From contig CAZGPE010000017.1 in the NCBI GenBank assembly GCA_964527585.1, positions 1 through 32,314 of the forward strand: DNA of 32,314 nucleotides, written 5' to 3'. Under the pieces are notes generated by a model that was not told the origin of the DNA, did no database searches, and saw nothing but the letters and a program-made list of their open reading frames with translations. A program made the position numbers and the translations under genes. This stretch comes from Fimenecus sp964527585. GTDB taxonomy: Bacteria; Bacillota; Clostridia; Oscillospirales; Acutalibacteraceae. Below, piece after piece: positions 25,509 to 32,314 of the stretch (position 1 is the first letter of the stretch; each line of letters starts with the position of its first letter).

Positions 25509-26846
25509 TTTTACCGTCCGATTATTATTTCTGTTCATACAGTAATATGCAATCAGACAGATTATAACCGACAAAACCGATCCTAACGGTGGGGCAATTC
25601 CCATCGGGAACAATGTGTTTTCGAACATTTTCGACATAAAATACGCCAACGGTACTCTTACGAAAACGATCGAAAGACCGTTATGCAAAAACGACAGTCC
25701 CGAACATTCACAAGCGCAGAAATATCCGCTGAAACAGAAATGAATTCCGGCAAACATACAGTCCCAAACATAACTGCGAAGATACCCTGTGCCGAGAGTG
25801 ATAACCTGTGAATCGCTTTCGAATACGGAAACGATATTCCCCGCACAAAACTGCGTAACAACGGAAATCACGGCACCGACTCCCGCAGAAATCAAAATTG
25901 CATATCTTAAAGTCTTTTTTGCCCGTTCGGTATTTTCAGCGCCGAGATTTTGCGAAGCGATTGCCGAAACGGTTGACAGCATTGAAGATGGAATTATAAA
26001 CATCATCCCTATTATTTTTTCTACAATTCCGACTGCCGCCGCATCGGTTAATCCACGGGAATTTGCGATTACCGTTATCACAATAAAAGATATTTGAATA
26101 AATCCGTCTTGAAGCGCAACGGGTACACCGACTTTGAACACAGACTTTATAACTTCCGAATTCGGTTTGAAATCGGTTTTACGCAATTTAATATTTCCTT
26201 TTTTACCTGATGCCGAAATCAGAGCGATTATAACGCTGACACTCTGAGAAACTACCGTACCCAAAGCCGCTCCGGCCGCCCCCATTTTCAAACTTCCGAT
26301 AAACACATAATCCAAAACGATATTAACCGAACAGGCAACGGCTACAAAATACATAGGTTTTTTACTGTCTCCGAGTCCTCTGAAAACAGAACTTATAATA
26401 TTATATGCGGTAATAAAAGGAATTCCGACAAAGCATACAGTCAAATAACGCACCGTTTCCTCAACAGCTTCTGCCGGCGTTGACATTAACGCAACTATCG
26501 GGCGTACCGTACCGACAAGCAACACGGTAATCACCGCAGAACAAACCGAAAACACAAGCACGGTATTGCCGACCGTTTTTGCGGCTTTGCTCATATCCTT
26601 TTCTCCGACAGCCCGTCCTACCGTAACGGTTGTTCCCATCGCAAGTCCGACGATCATAACGGTAATCATATGCATAACCTGAGAACCGATAGACACAGCC
26701 GTTATACTTTGCGTCCCGTAAAATCTGCCGACAATAAACAAGTCCGCCATTCCGTAAAGCGTCTGTAAGAAATAAGAAAGCATATACGGAAGAGAAAAAT
26801 ATACAATATTTTTCAAAATACTTCCGTGCGTCAAATCTCTTTTCAT
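25503..26846 (-). CDS. MATE family multidrug/cation efflux transporter
   Basis: 447 residues with twelve predicted membrane segments in two related halves. The N-terminus LPYMLSYFLQTLYGMADLFIVGRFYG and the AVSIGSQVMHMITVMIVGLAMGTTVTVGRAVG-type region are typical of MATE antiporters, which export drugs or metabolites against Na+ or H+. SVFRGLGDSKKPM and AGAALGTVVSQ are the standard inter-helix motifs. ATG 26846 has a strong AAGGAGG site. Its own promoter lies at 26875-26903, so it is a single-gene unit. The substrate is unknown. Confidence 0.95.
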   Translation of the reverse strand: MKRDLTHGSILKNIVYFSLPYMLSYFLQTLYGMADLFIVGRFYGTQSITAVSIGSQVMHMITVMIVGLAMGTTVTVGRAVGEKDMSKAAKTVGNTVLVFSVCSAVITVLLVGTVRPIVALMSTPAEAVEETVRYLTVCFVGIPFITAYNIISSVFRGLGDSKKPMYFVAVACSVNIVLDYVFIGSLKMGAAGAALGTVVSQSVSVIIALISASGKKGNIKLRKTDFKPNSEVIKSVFKVGVPVALQDGFIQISFIVITVIANSRGLTDAAAVGIVEKIIGMMFIIPSSMLSTVSAIASQNLGAENTERAKKTLRYAILISAGVGAVISVVTQFCAGNIVSVFESDSQVITLGTGYLRSYVWDCMFAGIHFCFSGYFCACECSGLSFLHNGLSIVFVRVPLAYFMSKMFENTLFPMGIAPPLGSVLSVIICLIAYYCMNRNNNRTVKE

Positions 26847-26874
26847 CTTACCGCCTCCTTATCTCAATGCAAAT

Positions 26875-26903
26875 ATTTTACATCTAAATTTGCTGCATTT
26901 CAA
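26875..26903 (-). promoter_or_regulatory. Sigma-A promoter of the MATE gene
   Basis: Minus strand: -35 TTGAAA (26903-26898), 17-bp spacer, -10 TAAAAT (26880-26875). Each hexamer has one mismatch. It starts directly after the U-run of the rmuC terminator. Confidence 0.7.
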
Positions 26904-26904
26904 C

Positions 26905-26942
26905 AAAAAAGCCGTTAAAATCCGAAATCGGCTTTTAACGGC
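26905..26942 (-). terminator. Terminator after rmuC
   Basis: A 10-bp perfect outer stem (26911-26920 with 26933-26942) with a 3-bp inner stem. On the minus strand it is followed by six T (complement of 26905-26910). It lies 14 bp past the rmuC stop. Confidence 0.9.
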
Positions 26943-26956
26943 ATAATAAACAGCGG

Positions 26957-28288
26957 TTATTCTTCCTCTTCCAAAGCAAATCCCACCGCATCCAATCCGA
27001 GCAGTGAATCGGATTTATCACTTTCGAGAGTTTCCACTTTTCTGAGTTTTTTGTTTATCTGAACATTTCTGAACTGAGCGTCCTCTATGCTCTTTCCGGC
27101 ATCGTCAATTTTCTTTTTCGCCTTTGCAAGCAATCCGTCAAATTTATCGTACTGCCCTCTGACTGCGGAAAGAAGTTGTCTGACTTCATTTGCTTTTTCG
27201 TTAATGGCAACGGTCTTAAATCCCATAGAAAGAGAATTAAGAAGCGCAGTAATTGTACTCGGACCTGCAATCATAATGTTATATTCGTTCTGTATTCTTT
27301 CGGGAAGCCCTGTCCTCGATGATGCGATTTCGGCATAAAGGCCTTCCGTCGCAAGATACAAAATCGCAAAAGGCGTCGTGTCGGGAATGTGGATGTATTT
27401 TGAAACATCTTTTGCTTCTTGAAGCACTCTTGTTTCAAGCGCTTTTCTCGCTTCTTTTACCGCATCCGCATCTGCGTTATCTGCGGCATCGCAAAGCCTG
27501 ATATAATCTTCCATAGGAAATTTCGAGTCAACTGGAAGATAAACATCTTTTTCGTTTTTCTCGGACGACGGAATACGGATTGCAAACTCGACCCGTTCGG
27601 ATGAATTGGGAACAGTCGCAACATTTTTTTCGTACATATTCGGAATTGTCTGATCAAGTATTCCTTCAAGTTGAACCTCTGCCCATGTACCCCTTGCTTT
27701 GACATTCGTCAAAACTCTGTTAAGCGCCGTAACATTTTCCGTTACTCCCGATGAAAGTTTTTGCATTTCTCCGAGAGATTTATAAAGATTTTCCAATTGT
27801 TCCGAAACGGTTTTGAAAGAACTGTCGATTCTTTGCGTTAAAGTCGAGGTGAGTTTTTCGTCGACCGTTGCACGCATCTCTTCAAGTTTCTTTTCATTCG
27901 ACTGCTGAATTTTATTTATCGACTCTTCAAGCGTTTTATTCATTTTTTCGCTTGCCGCCATATTTTTTTCGTTTATCGAACCGAGAATTTCGAGAGTTTT
28001 TTCACGGTGTTCGTAATTTCCCTTATTCATAGTTTCGATTCGCTGAGACATATTATCGAGACTTTTTTGCATATCGGCACGAATTTCTTTATTTGCGTTC
28101 TGAGTTTCAATTCTTATATTGCTTAATTCGTTACTGAAAGTCGATGACATATATTCAAGTTTTTCCCTTGTCATATCGTTCTGTCTGTTTTGCATGATCA
28201 AACCGACTTTTTTCGACAAAGATGAAATCATCCCGATTATTACAGCTAAAACAACAACAAGTCCTGCCATTGTGATATAAATTTCCAT
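26957..28288 (-). CDS. rmuC: RmuC family protein (DNA recombination limiting)
   Basis: 443 residues from ATG 28288, which has an AAGGAAGGA site. The frame is open to 28330, but that codon lies inside the gene's promoter. An N-terminal transmembrane helix (roughly residues 5-25) is followed by a long coiled coil to about residue 200, then the RmuC nuclease-like domain with GTWAEVQLEGILDQTIPNMYEKN and YLPVDSKFPMEDYIRL. In E. coli RmuC limits inversions between short repeats; the biochemical activity is not firmly established. It is a single-gene unit with its own promoter and terminator. Confidence 0.93.
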   Translation of the reverse strand: MEIYITMAGLVVVLAVIIGMISSLSKKVGLIMQNRQNDMTREKLEYMSSTFSNELSNIRIETQNANKEIRADMQKSLDNMSQRIETMNKGNYEHREKTLEILGSINEKNMAASEKMNKTLEESINKIQQSNEKKLEEMRATVDEKLTSTLTQRIDSSFKTVSEQLENLYKSLGEMQKLSSGVTENVTALNRVLTNVKARGTWAEVQLEGILDQTIPNMYEKNVATVPNSSERVEFAIRIPSSEKNEKDVYLPVDSKFPMEDYIRLCDAADNADADAVKEARKALETRVLQEAKDVSKYIHIPDTTPFAILYLATEGLYAEIASSRTGLPERIQNEYNIMIAGPSTITALLNSLSMGFKTVAINEKANEVRQLLSAVRGQYDKFDGLLAKAKKKIDDAGKSIEDAQFRNVQINKKLRKVETLESDKSDSLLGLDAVGFALEEEE

Positions 28289-28320
28289 AGTTTGCAATCC
28301 TTCCTTGATAAACTGATAAT

Positions 28321-28349
28321 ATTTTATCACATATCGGCACCGAAGTCAA
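28321..28349 (-). promoter_or_regulatory. Sigma-A promoter of rmuC
   Basis: Minus strand: -35 TTGACT (28349-28344), 17-bp spacer, -10 TAAAAT (28326-28321), with a TG just upstream of the -10. The predicted start near 28314 leaves a leader of about 26 bases before the chosen ATG. Confidence 0.75.
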
Positions 28350-28387
28350 TCGTTCCCAACGGGGAAAGTCCTTTTAATCGTACATAG

Positions 28388-28413
28388 AAAACGGCGGAAA
28401 TTAAATTCCGCCG
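28388..28413 (-). terminator. Terminator after the MscS gene
   Basis: A perfect 8-bp GC-rich stem (28392-28399 with 28406-28413) with a 6-nt loop. On the minus strand it is followed by only four T, so it may be leaky. It lies within five bases of the MscS stop. Confidence 0.7.
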
Positions 28414-28417
28414 AATT

Positions 28418-29230
28418 TTACTTGTTATCGACAATATGGACATTGATATGGTTATATGTCATTTCAATTCCGTATGCATCAAACTGCGTTTTGATTTCTT
28501 CGTTCAAAGCGTAATAAGAATCCCAATAATTTGCCGTATCGGTCCATGCTCTTATCACATATTTTATACTGCTTTCATCATAAGAAACGACAGCGGCAAA
28601 AGGTTTTTCAGGCTCATCGGTAAAAAGCCCAACGCTTTTAACAGCGCTCAAAAGAGCTTTTCGCACCGCAGAAACGGGTGCATCGTATGAAGCACTGACT
28701 TCAATATCAACTCTGCGTTTATCCTGATATGTATAATTGGTTATTTTCGCTTCGATAATTTTTCCGTTAGGGACATATACCGTTTTGTTATCGGGCGTAA
28801 TGATTTTAGTGTGTATAAGGCTTGTTATTGCAACCGTTCCCGATATACCGTCGGTTTCGATAAAATCTCCGGCCTTAAAAGGTTTACTGACCAAAAGCAT
28901 TATCCCGCTTGCGACATTGGAAAGAGAATCCTGCACGGCGAGGCTCACAGCAAGACCTACCACGGAAAAAGCGGCAACAAAAGATGTTGTCGACACTCCG
29001 AGCGTATCTACGACGATAATCGCAGCAATAAAGCCGAGTACACATTTAACGGCGGTTTTTATATATTTTTTCAAAGTTACATCAAGAGATGTTTTGTCTA
29101 TTATTCCTGAAATTATTTTAACGGCTATTTTCACAGCGGCATAACACACAGCAAACGCTATTACCGCCGCAAGTATTTTACCTACCGTAAAATCTCCTAT
29201 CGAATAGTCGAGAACTTCTTTAATTTTCAT
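28418..29230 (-). CDS. Small-conductance mechanosensitive channel (MscS family)
   Basis: 270 residues, close to the 286 of E. coli MscS. Three membrane helices are predicted; the pore helix region reads AAFSVVGLAVSLAVQDSLSN, with the Gly/Ala packing pattern of TM3. The beta domain then shows PFKAGDFIETDGISGTV, LIHTKIITPDNKTVYVPNGKI and the C-terminal alpha/beta part. It releases solutes on osmotic downshock. Start: ATG 29230, 11 bp after the YhhN-family gene, so the two are probably co-transcribed. Confidence 0.95.
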   Translation of the reverse strand: MKIKEVLDYSIGDFTVGKILAAVIAFAVCYAAVKIAVKIISGIIDKTSLDVTLKKYIKTAVKCVLGFIAAIIVVDTLGVSTTSFVAAFSVVGLAVSLAVQDSLSNVASGIMLLVSKPFKAGDFIETDGISGTVAITSLIHTKIITPDNKTVYVPNGKIIEAKITNYTYQDKRRVDIEVSASYDAPVSAVRKALLSAVKSVGLFTDEPEKPFAAVVSYDESSIKYVIRAWTDTANYWDSYYALNEEIKTQFDAYGIEMTYNHINVHIVDNK

Positions 29231-29241
29231 CCAAACGCCTC

Positions 29242-29952
29242 TTATTTAATAAATAAAATCGTAGCCGCCATACAAAACTGCGCAATATAGTAAAGCAAAT
29301 GGTTAACAATAATATTGCCCTTTGTATTTTTATCTTTCGCAAAATACATTCCCGAAAGCACAAAGTCGGACAAAAGGAAAAATACCGAACCGATTGACAT
29401 TACAATCCACGCTGTATTCTTGAATCCGGTAACAACAGCCATTGAAACAGAAGATGTCATTGTCAGCGAAAGCGTAAACGAATAAAGGAAAACAATCAAT
29501 CTGAACCGACCGTAATTCATTTTAAGCGGTTTTTCAATAACAATCGAACCTAACGCAATAACAAGGGCACCCGCCAAAGAAATTATTATCGAAGTCGAAT
29601 TCCAAGGCGAATTTCTGAAAATCGCCGTTACAAAGCAGATATGGCCGAGTAAAAACGAAATAAATCCCGCATAAAGATAGGAATCTTTATCCTGAAGATA
29701 AATCCATTTCAAATCAAGCCATATATCTCCCAACATTCCGAGAATAAGCCCTGCCAATAAAAGAGAGCCGAATTCCAAAAAGACTTTATTTTGATTAAAT
29801 GCCGCAATGGCCGTTGCAATAAAACAACAACTCGCTACCGCCTTGGCATAAAGAGCGGTAATTCCGCCTTTTTTTACTCTTAAAATCAAGAACACCGTTG
29901 TTGCAATAATTCCTATTCCCAACAGTAAAAAATAAAACATTGAAGAATACAT
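29242..29952 (-). CDS. YhhN/TMEM86 family membrane protein
   Basis: 236 residues with about eight hydrophobic segments. LGMLGDIWLDL, YAGFISFLLGHICFVTAIF and FFLLSDFVLSGMYF carry the acidic residues that mark this family, whose animal member TMEM86B is a lysoplasmalogenase. Some Clostridia make plasmalogens, so a lipid role is possible, but bacterial activity cannot be assumed. The ATG at 29952 follows a run of seven G with a seven-base spacer, a very strong ribosome binding site. It is the first gene of a two-gene unit with mscS. Confidence 0.8.
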   Translation of the reverse strand: MYSSMFYFLLLGIGIIATTVFLILRVKKGGITALYAKAVASCCFIATAIAAFNQNKVFLEFGSLLLAGLILGMLGDIWLDLKWIYLQDKDSYLYAGFISFLLGHICFVTAIFRNSPWNSTSIIISLAGALVIALGSIVIEKPLKMNYGRFRLIVFLYSFTLSLTMTSSVSMAVVTGFKNTAWIVMSIGSVFFLLSDFVLSGMYFAKDKNTKGNIIVNHLLYYIAQFCMAATILFIK

Positions 29953-29979
29953 TAAATTACCCCCCCTATTGATAATTTC

Positions 29980-30008
29980 ATTATACTATACGCAAAAAGA
30001 AAATACAA
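29980..30008 (-). promoter_or_regulatory. Sigma-A promoter of the YhhN-mscS unit
   Basis: Minus strand: perfect -10 TATAAT (29985-29980), 17-bp spacer and a weaker -35 TTGTAT (30008-30003). It is divergent from the lipoprotein promoter that begins at 30032. Confidence 0.7.
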
Positions 30009-30031
30009 TTGAAATATTATCGTCTGTTTAA

Positions 30032-30060
30032 TTGACAAAACCCTTTCGGTATGTTTTAAT
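30032..30060 (+). promoter_or_regulatory. Sigma-A promoter of the binding lipoprotein
   Basis: Perfect -35 TTGACA (30032-30037), 17-bp spacer, -10 TTTAAT (30055-30060). The predicted start near 30067 excludes the TTG at 30060 as a start codon and supports ATG 30099. Confidence 0.75.
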
Positions 30061-30098
30061 TGATTGGATATATACATTTAACAAAGGAATTTATTTAT

Positions 30099-31094
30099 AT
30101 GAAAAAGAGAATTTCAGTCTCGGTACTTGCTTTAATCTTAGCGGTAACGCTTTTTCTGTCAGGTTGTTCCGCAACACTCGGTAAAGAAACGGTAACGGAA
30201 AGTCCGCACGATTCCGATTCGTCGTTTAAGGTTGCCGTTATTCAATATGATAACGATGAATTTACAAGCCAATTGCGTCAAACTTTCATCAAGCGTATGC
30301 GACTTCTCGGATACGATGAAGCCAAAATGAAATTCGATATAAAAAACGCTCAGGCAAGTGAGAGCAAACTCACCTCTTGTATAGATTCACTGAAAGATTC
30401 AAAATATGATCTTATCATTGTAATCGGAGACAAAGCCGCACAAGTGCTTTCGCAAGCCGGTTCTTCCGTTCCTGCGGTTTTTATCGGTGTAAGCGATCCC
30501 GTTTATCTCGGACTGACCTCATCTCTCGATGCTCCCGATAGGAATATGACCGGAAGCGTAAATAATTCTTCAAACGAAGATGTCCTTTCGTTCATCCGTA
30601 TTCTCACTCCGAATGTTTCGAAAGTTGCCGTTGTATGTATGAACAATGAAAAATCCCTCTCGGAAAAAGAGAGCGTAAAAGAATATCTTACCGAAGAAAT
30701 TTTCGAAGTGGAAGAAGCCGTTCTTGAATCTGTCGATTCGGCAAGCGAAACACTGCATCAACTTTTATCGAGAAACGATGCTCTTTACATTACAGCGGAC
30801 ACAGAACTTTTGAGCGTTTCCAAGCAAGCAACGGAAATCGCAACCGCAAACGGCAAATATATTTATTCTTCGAATACAGCTTCGGTAGAATACGGAGTGC
30901 TTGCAAGTTCGGGATGTTCAATTCAAAACCTTTCTTATTCCGCCGCTTCGTGTGCGGACAGCATTTTACGAGGTGTTTCGGTTTCGGCTGTCCCGATTGT
31001 CGCTGACAGCGAAACACAGATATACATTTCTTCATCTACCGCAACCGCATTGGGCGTAGAAATTCCGAAAATCAGCAACATTATCAGATTTTGA
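30099..31094 (+). CDS. ABC transporter substrate-binding lipoprotein (TrpX-like)
   Basis: 331 residues from ATG 30099 with an AAAGGAA site. The signal peptide ends in the lipobox LSGC, so Cys23 would be lipidated and the protein held on the outer face of the membrane. The mature part has two periplasmic-binding lobes: FKVAVIQYDNDEF, YDLIIVIGDKAAQVL, VPAVFIGVSDPVYLGL, TPNVSKVAVVCMNNEKS and EYGVLASSGCSIQNLSYSAA. This pattern fits the ABC_sub_bind family that includes TrpX, reported for aromatic amino acid uptake in streptococci. No permease or ATPase gene follows; the next gene is a tRNA. The ligand is not determinable. Confidence 0.88.
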   Translation: MKKRISVSVLALILAVTLFLSGCSATLGKETVTESPHDSDSSFKVAVIQYDNDEFTSQLRQTFIKRMRLLGYDEAKMKFDIKNAQASESKLTSCIDSLKDSKYDLIIVIGDKAAQVLSQAGSSVPAVFIGVSDPVYLGLTSSLDAPDRNMTGSVNNSSNEDVLSFIRILTPNVSKVAVVCMNNEKSLSEKESVKEYLTEEIFEVEEAVLESVDSASETLHQLLSRNDALYITADTELLSVSKQATEIATANGKYIYSSNTASVEYGVLASSGCSIQNLSYSAASCADSILRGVSVSAVPIVADSETQIYISSSTATALGVEIPKISNIIRF

Positions 31095-31123
31095 AAAAAT
31101 ATTAAGTTTTTCAAAAAAATCTA

Positions 31124-31152
31124 TTGACACAACGGCGTTGCTTTGATATAAT
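31124..31152 (+). promoter_or_regulatory. Full-consensus promoter of tRNA-Leu
   Basis: Perfect -35 TTGACA (31124-31129), 17-bp spacer, perfect -10 TATAAT (31147-31152). Transcription would start about 36 bases before the mature tRNA 5' end. There is no terminator between the lipoprotein stop and this promoter, so some lipoprotein transcripts may run into the tRNA. Confidence 0.9.
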
Positions 31153-31194
31153 ATCATTCGTCGCAAGGAACAGACCGTGCGGTGAATTGAATAT

Positions 31195-31278
31195 GCGAGA
31201 GTGGCGGAATCGGCAGACGCGCACGTTTGAGGGGCGTGTGGTAATCCCGTACGGGTTCAAGTCCCGTCTCTCGCACCA
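31195..31278 (+). tRNA. tRNA-Leu (anticodon GAG)
   Basis: 84 nt including an encoded CCA (31276-31278). The 7-bp acceptor stem pairs GCGAGAG (31195-31201) with CTCTCGC (31268-31274), discriminator A. The anticodon stem is 31222-31226 with 31234-31238, loop TTGAGGG, anticodon GAG at 31229-31231, reading CUU/CUC leucine codons. The extra arm is long, as in class II tRNAs, and the T arm ACGGG-TTCAAGT-CCCGT is intact. CTT is a favoured Leu codon in the neighbouring genes, so this is probably a major isoacceptor. Confidence 0.97.
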
Positions 31279-31328
31279 AATCGAGTATTCATAAGGGATT
31301 TGACTTATAAATACTCGATTTTCTTTTT
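31279..31328 (+). terminator. Terminator of tRNA-Leu
   Basis: An 11-bp perfect stem (31279-31289 with 31310-31320), extended by a 5-bp inner stem (ATAAG/CTTAT), followed by a T-rich stretch TTTTCTTTTT. It starts immediately after the CCA. Confidence 0.92.
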
Positions 31329-31354
31329 GTCTTTCGTTTCAACTTATATGTATC

Positions 31355-31383
31355 GAGCAAGGTGTTATTCCTTGCTCTTTTTT
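31355..31383 (+). terminator. Second plus-strand terminator downstream of tRNA-Leu
   Basis: An 8-bp perfect stem GAGCAAGG/CCTTGCTC (31355-31362 with 31370-31377), 7-nt loop, then six T. On the minus strand there is no T-run, so it works for plus-strand transcripts only and probably backs up the tRNA terminator. The stop codon of the minus-strand gene remnant lies in the loop. Confidence 0.8.
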
Positions 31384-31527
31384 GTTATGCGGACAGCGGT
31401 TTCGGGATATATTTCAGCAAAATTCAAATCATCTCGGAAGCCGGTATATTCAATCAAACTTGATAAAATCGGGATCAAAGAACACTTTATCCTGATTGGT
31501 ATACAGCACAGGAAAAATGTCCTGCAT
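31365..31527 (-). pseudogene. Possible frameshifted remnant of a small gene
   Basis: An ATG at 31527 with a GGGAGG site four bases upstream opens a 25-codon frame (MQDIFPVLYTNQDKVFFDPD and five more residues) that stops at 31450. A one-base frame change near 31453 continues as EYTGFRDDLNFAEIYPETAV and a short basic tail to a stop at 31365. Joined, this would give roughly 54 residues of ordinary-looking protein. The family is not recognised. It lies 51 bp after the HXXEE gene on the same strand and could be a decayed gene, a sequencing-error frameshift, or chance. The rest of the 300-bp stretch 31279-31578 holds the two terminators and nothing else I can name. Confidence 0.35.
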
Positions 31528-31578
31528 CCGACCTCCCAATCTGCTACATAAGTTTTTCTGTTTTTTCCATGAATAGCC

Positions 31579-32241
31579 TCATTCTTTGTAGTATTTTTCA
31601 AAATAACCATTTCCCCAAGTGTAAGCATAGGGGGAATTTTCATCTTCACAAATTCGTTCCATACCTTTCAGCGAGAATCCGCCAAGAAGTACGGAGCAAA
31701 GCAGTGCAACCGGAATCTGCCACAGTTTTGGTTGATGTACGGTAAACAATGCGATTACGATTCCAACCGCAACAGGAATATAGCCGAAAATTGTTGTAAA
31801 TAGTCCGGGGCTATAAATGGTTCGTTTTCCGCAGCTCTTGAACTTCTTGTAAGAAAAGATTCCGCCGGACAAATGGCCGCAAACTTCAGCACAGCAGAGG
31901 AAAAGCTGCATAATCAGGAAAATAGGATTGACACCGATCATTAACACGAGGCACCCGAAAAGTACGCCGATAAAATTTGTCCACATATCCGATAGCTGAT
32001 TCATGGGATAGCGGTCAACCTTTTCTGAGTTTTGCATGAGGTTATACATCGTGTGAAAACCGCCGGGAAAATGCCACTCCTCCAGCACATGAAGTGGAAG
32101 TAACGCAGTTGCAAATGCAAACAGCTTTGTTCCCAAATTCCATTGCTCCCAGTTGGAAACTAAAAGCCCAAGCAAAAGTCCTGTAACGGCTACCATGACA
32201 TACAGCCAGATAGACAGCCATGTTTTCAATATTTTACGCAT
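31579..32241 (-). CDS. HXXEE domain-containing membrane protein
   Basis: 220 residues with about six hydrophobic segments. The defining motif is H51-V-L-E54-E55 in LPLHVLEEWHFPGGF, at the end of the second hydrophobic segment. Other polar residues of the kind seen in this family are in NQLSDMWTNFIGVLFG and CAEVCGHLSGG. HXXEE proteins are of unknown function; the buried His and Glu residues suggest a metal-binding membrane enzyme, which is inference. ATG 32241 has an AAGGAG site. Codon use (GAG, CTG, GTG and GCG more frequent) differs from the GAA/CTT/GCC style of the neighbours, suggesting acquisition. The promoter lies within a palindrome at 32273-32302. Confidence 0.8.
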   Translation of the reverse strand: MRKILKTWLSIWLYVMVAVTGLLLGLLVSNWEQWNLGTKLFAFATALLPLHVLEEWHFPGGFHTMYNLMQNSEKVDRYPMNQLSDMWTNFIGVLFGCLVLMIGVNPIFLIMQLFLCCAEVCGHLSGGIFSYKKFKSCGKRTIYSPGLFTTIFGYIPVAVGIVIALFTVHQPKLWQIPVALLCSVLLGGFSLKGMERICEDENSPYAYTWGNGYFEKYYKE

Positions 32242-32272
32242 AGAAATTCTCCTTATTGTTTTTTATGAAACG

Positions 32273-32302
32273 ATTGTATCATAACTTTAGATGTGATACA
32301 AT
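32273..32302. promoter_or_regulatory. Palindromic, potentially divergent promoter/operator
   Basis: Perfect 9-bp inverted repeat ATTGTATCA (32273-32281) and TGATACAAT (32294-32302) separated by 12 bp. Because of the symmetry, TTGTAT-17 bp-TACAAT can be read as a -35/-10 pair on either strand. The minus reading would drive the HXXEE gene, with a start near 32266. The plus reading points out of the window. The repeat covers both promoter elements, as expected for a repressor operator. Confidence 0.6.
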
Positions 32303-32314
32303 ATGACAGAGGAA

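Noticed and set aside
31300..31551. An 83-codon plus-strand frame after tRNA-Leu
   Set aside because: It spans two terminator structures, has no ribosome binding site and overlaps the minus-strand gene remnant; no protein-like motif.
1..32314. CRISPR arrays, insertion sequences, prophage genes, replication origins
   Set aside because: No direct-repeat arrays, transposase, integrase or phage-like frames, or DnaA-box clusters were seen on either strand.

Overview
The window looks like chromosomal DNA of a low-to-moderate GC Gram-positive of class Clostridia, most likely an Oscillospiraceae/Ruminococcaceae-type gut organism. The indications are a Gram-positive PolC replicase, pyruvate phosphate dikinase, an alpha-type glutamine synthetase, the MEP isoprenoid pathway, consensus sigma-A promoters, strong AGGAGG ribosome binding sites and a preference for codons such as GAA, CTT and GCC. 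This placement is inferred from gene content and style, not from a database search.

Layout. (1) Positions 1-236: the 5' end of ppdK, running off the left edge. (2) Positions 452-12691: one long minus-strand operon, pyrH-frr-uppS-cdsA-dxr-rseP-ispG-polC-DUF3592-M20 peptidase, with a good promoter at 12663-12691 and a terminator at 401-442. It joins UMP kinase, ribosome recycling, undecaprenyl-PP and CDP-diacylglycerol synthesis, two MEP-pathway steps, the site-2 protease and the replicative polymerase. (3) Positions 12752-15703, plus strand: a sugar-kinase-like phosphotransferase of the N-acetylhexosamine 1-kinase type and a GH35 beta-galactosidase, probably a small glycan-salvage operon. (4) Positions 15748-22879, minus strand: an LCP cell-wall polymer ligase, the four dTDP-L-rhamnose genes (rfbA, D, B, C) and three GT2 glycosyltransferases. 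Together they would make rhamnose donor, build a rhamnose-containing glycan and attach it to peptidoglycan. (5) Positions 22901-26903: a cation/Ca2+ exchanger, glnA and a MATE efflux protein. (6) Positions 26905-30008: rmuC, an MscS channel and a YhhN-family membrane protein. (7) Positions 30032-31383: a lone ABC-type binding lipoprotein and tRNA-Leu(GAG) with tandem terminators. (8) Positions 31365-32314: a small gene remnant and an HXXEE-domain membrane protein whose codon use differs from the rest. Its promoter is built on a near-symmetrical palindrome that could also fire in the opposite direction, out of the window.

Most of the window is housekeeping. The strongest oddity is PolC. It has every expected PolC region (N-terminal, OB, PHP, zinc finger, catalytic Asp triad, C-terminal clamp motif) but lacks the DnaQ-like 3'-5' exonuclease normally inserted in the PHP domain. 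It is about 180 residues shorter than the B. subtilis enzyme, while its PHP metal site appears complete. Secondary points are the U-run hairpin in the glnA leader, the kinase/GH35 pair, and the right-edge palindrome beside foreign-looking DNA. Several coding starts given here are shorter than the longest open frame, because promoters and ribosome binding sites rule out the upstream start.
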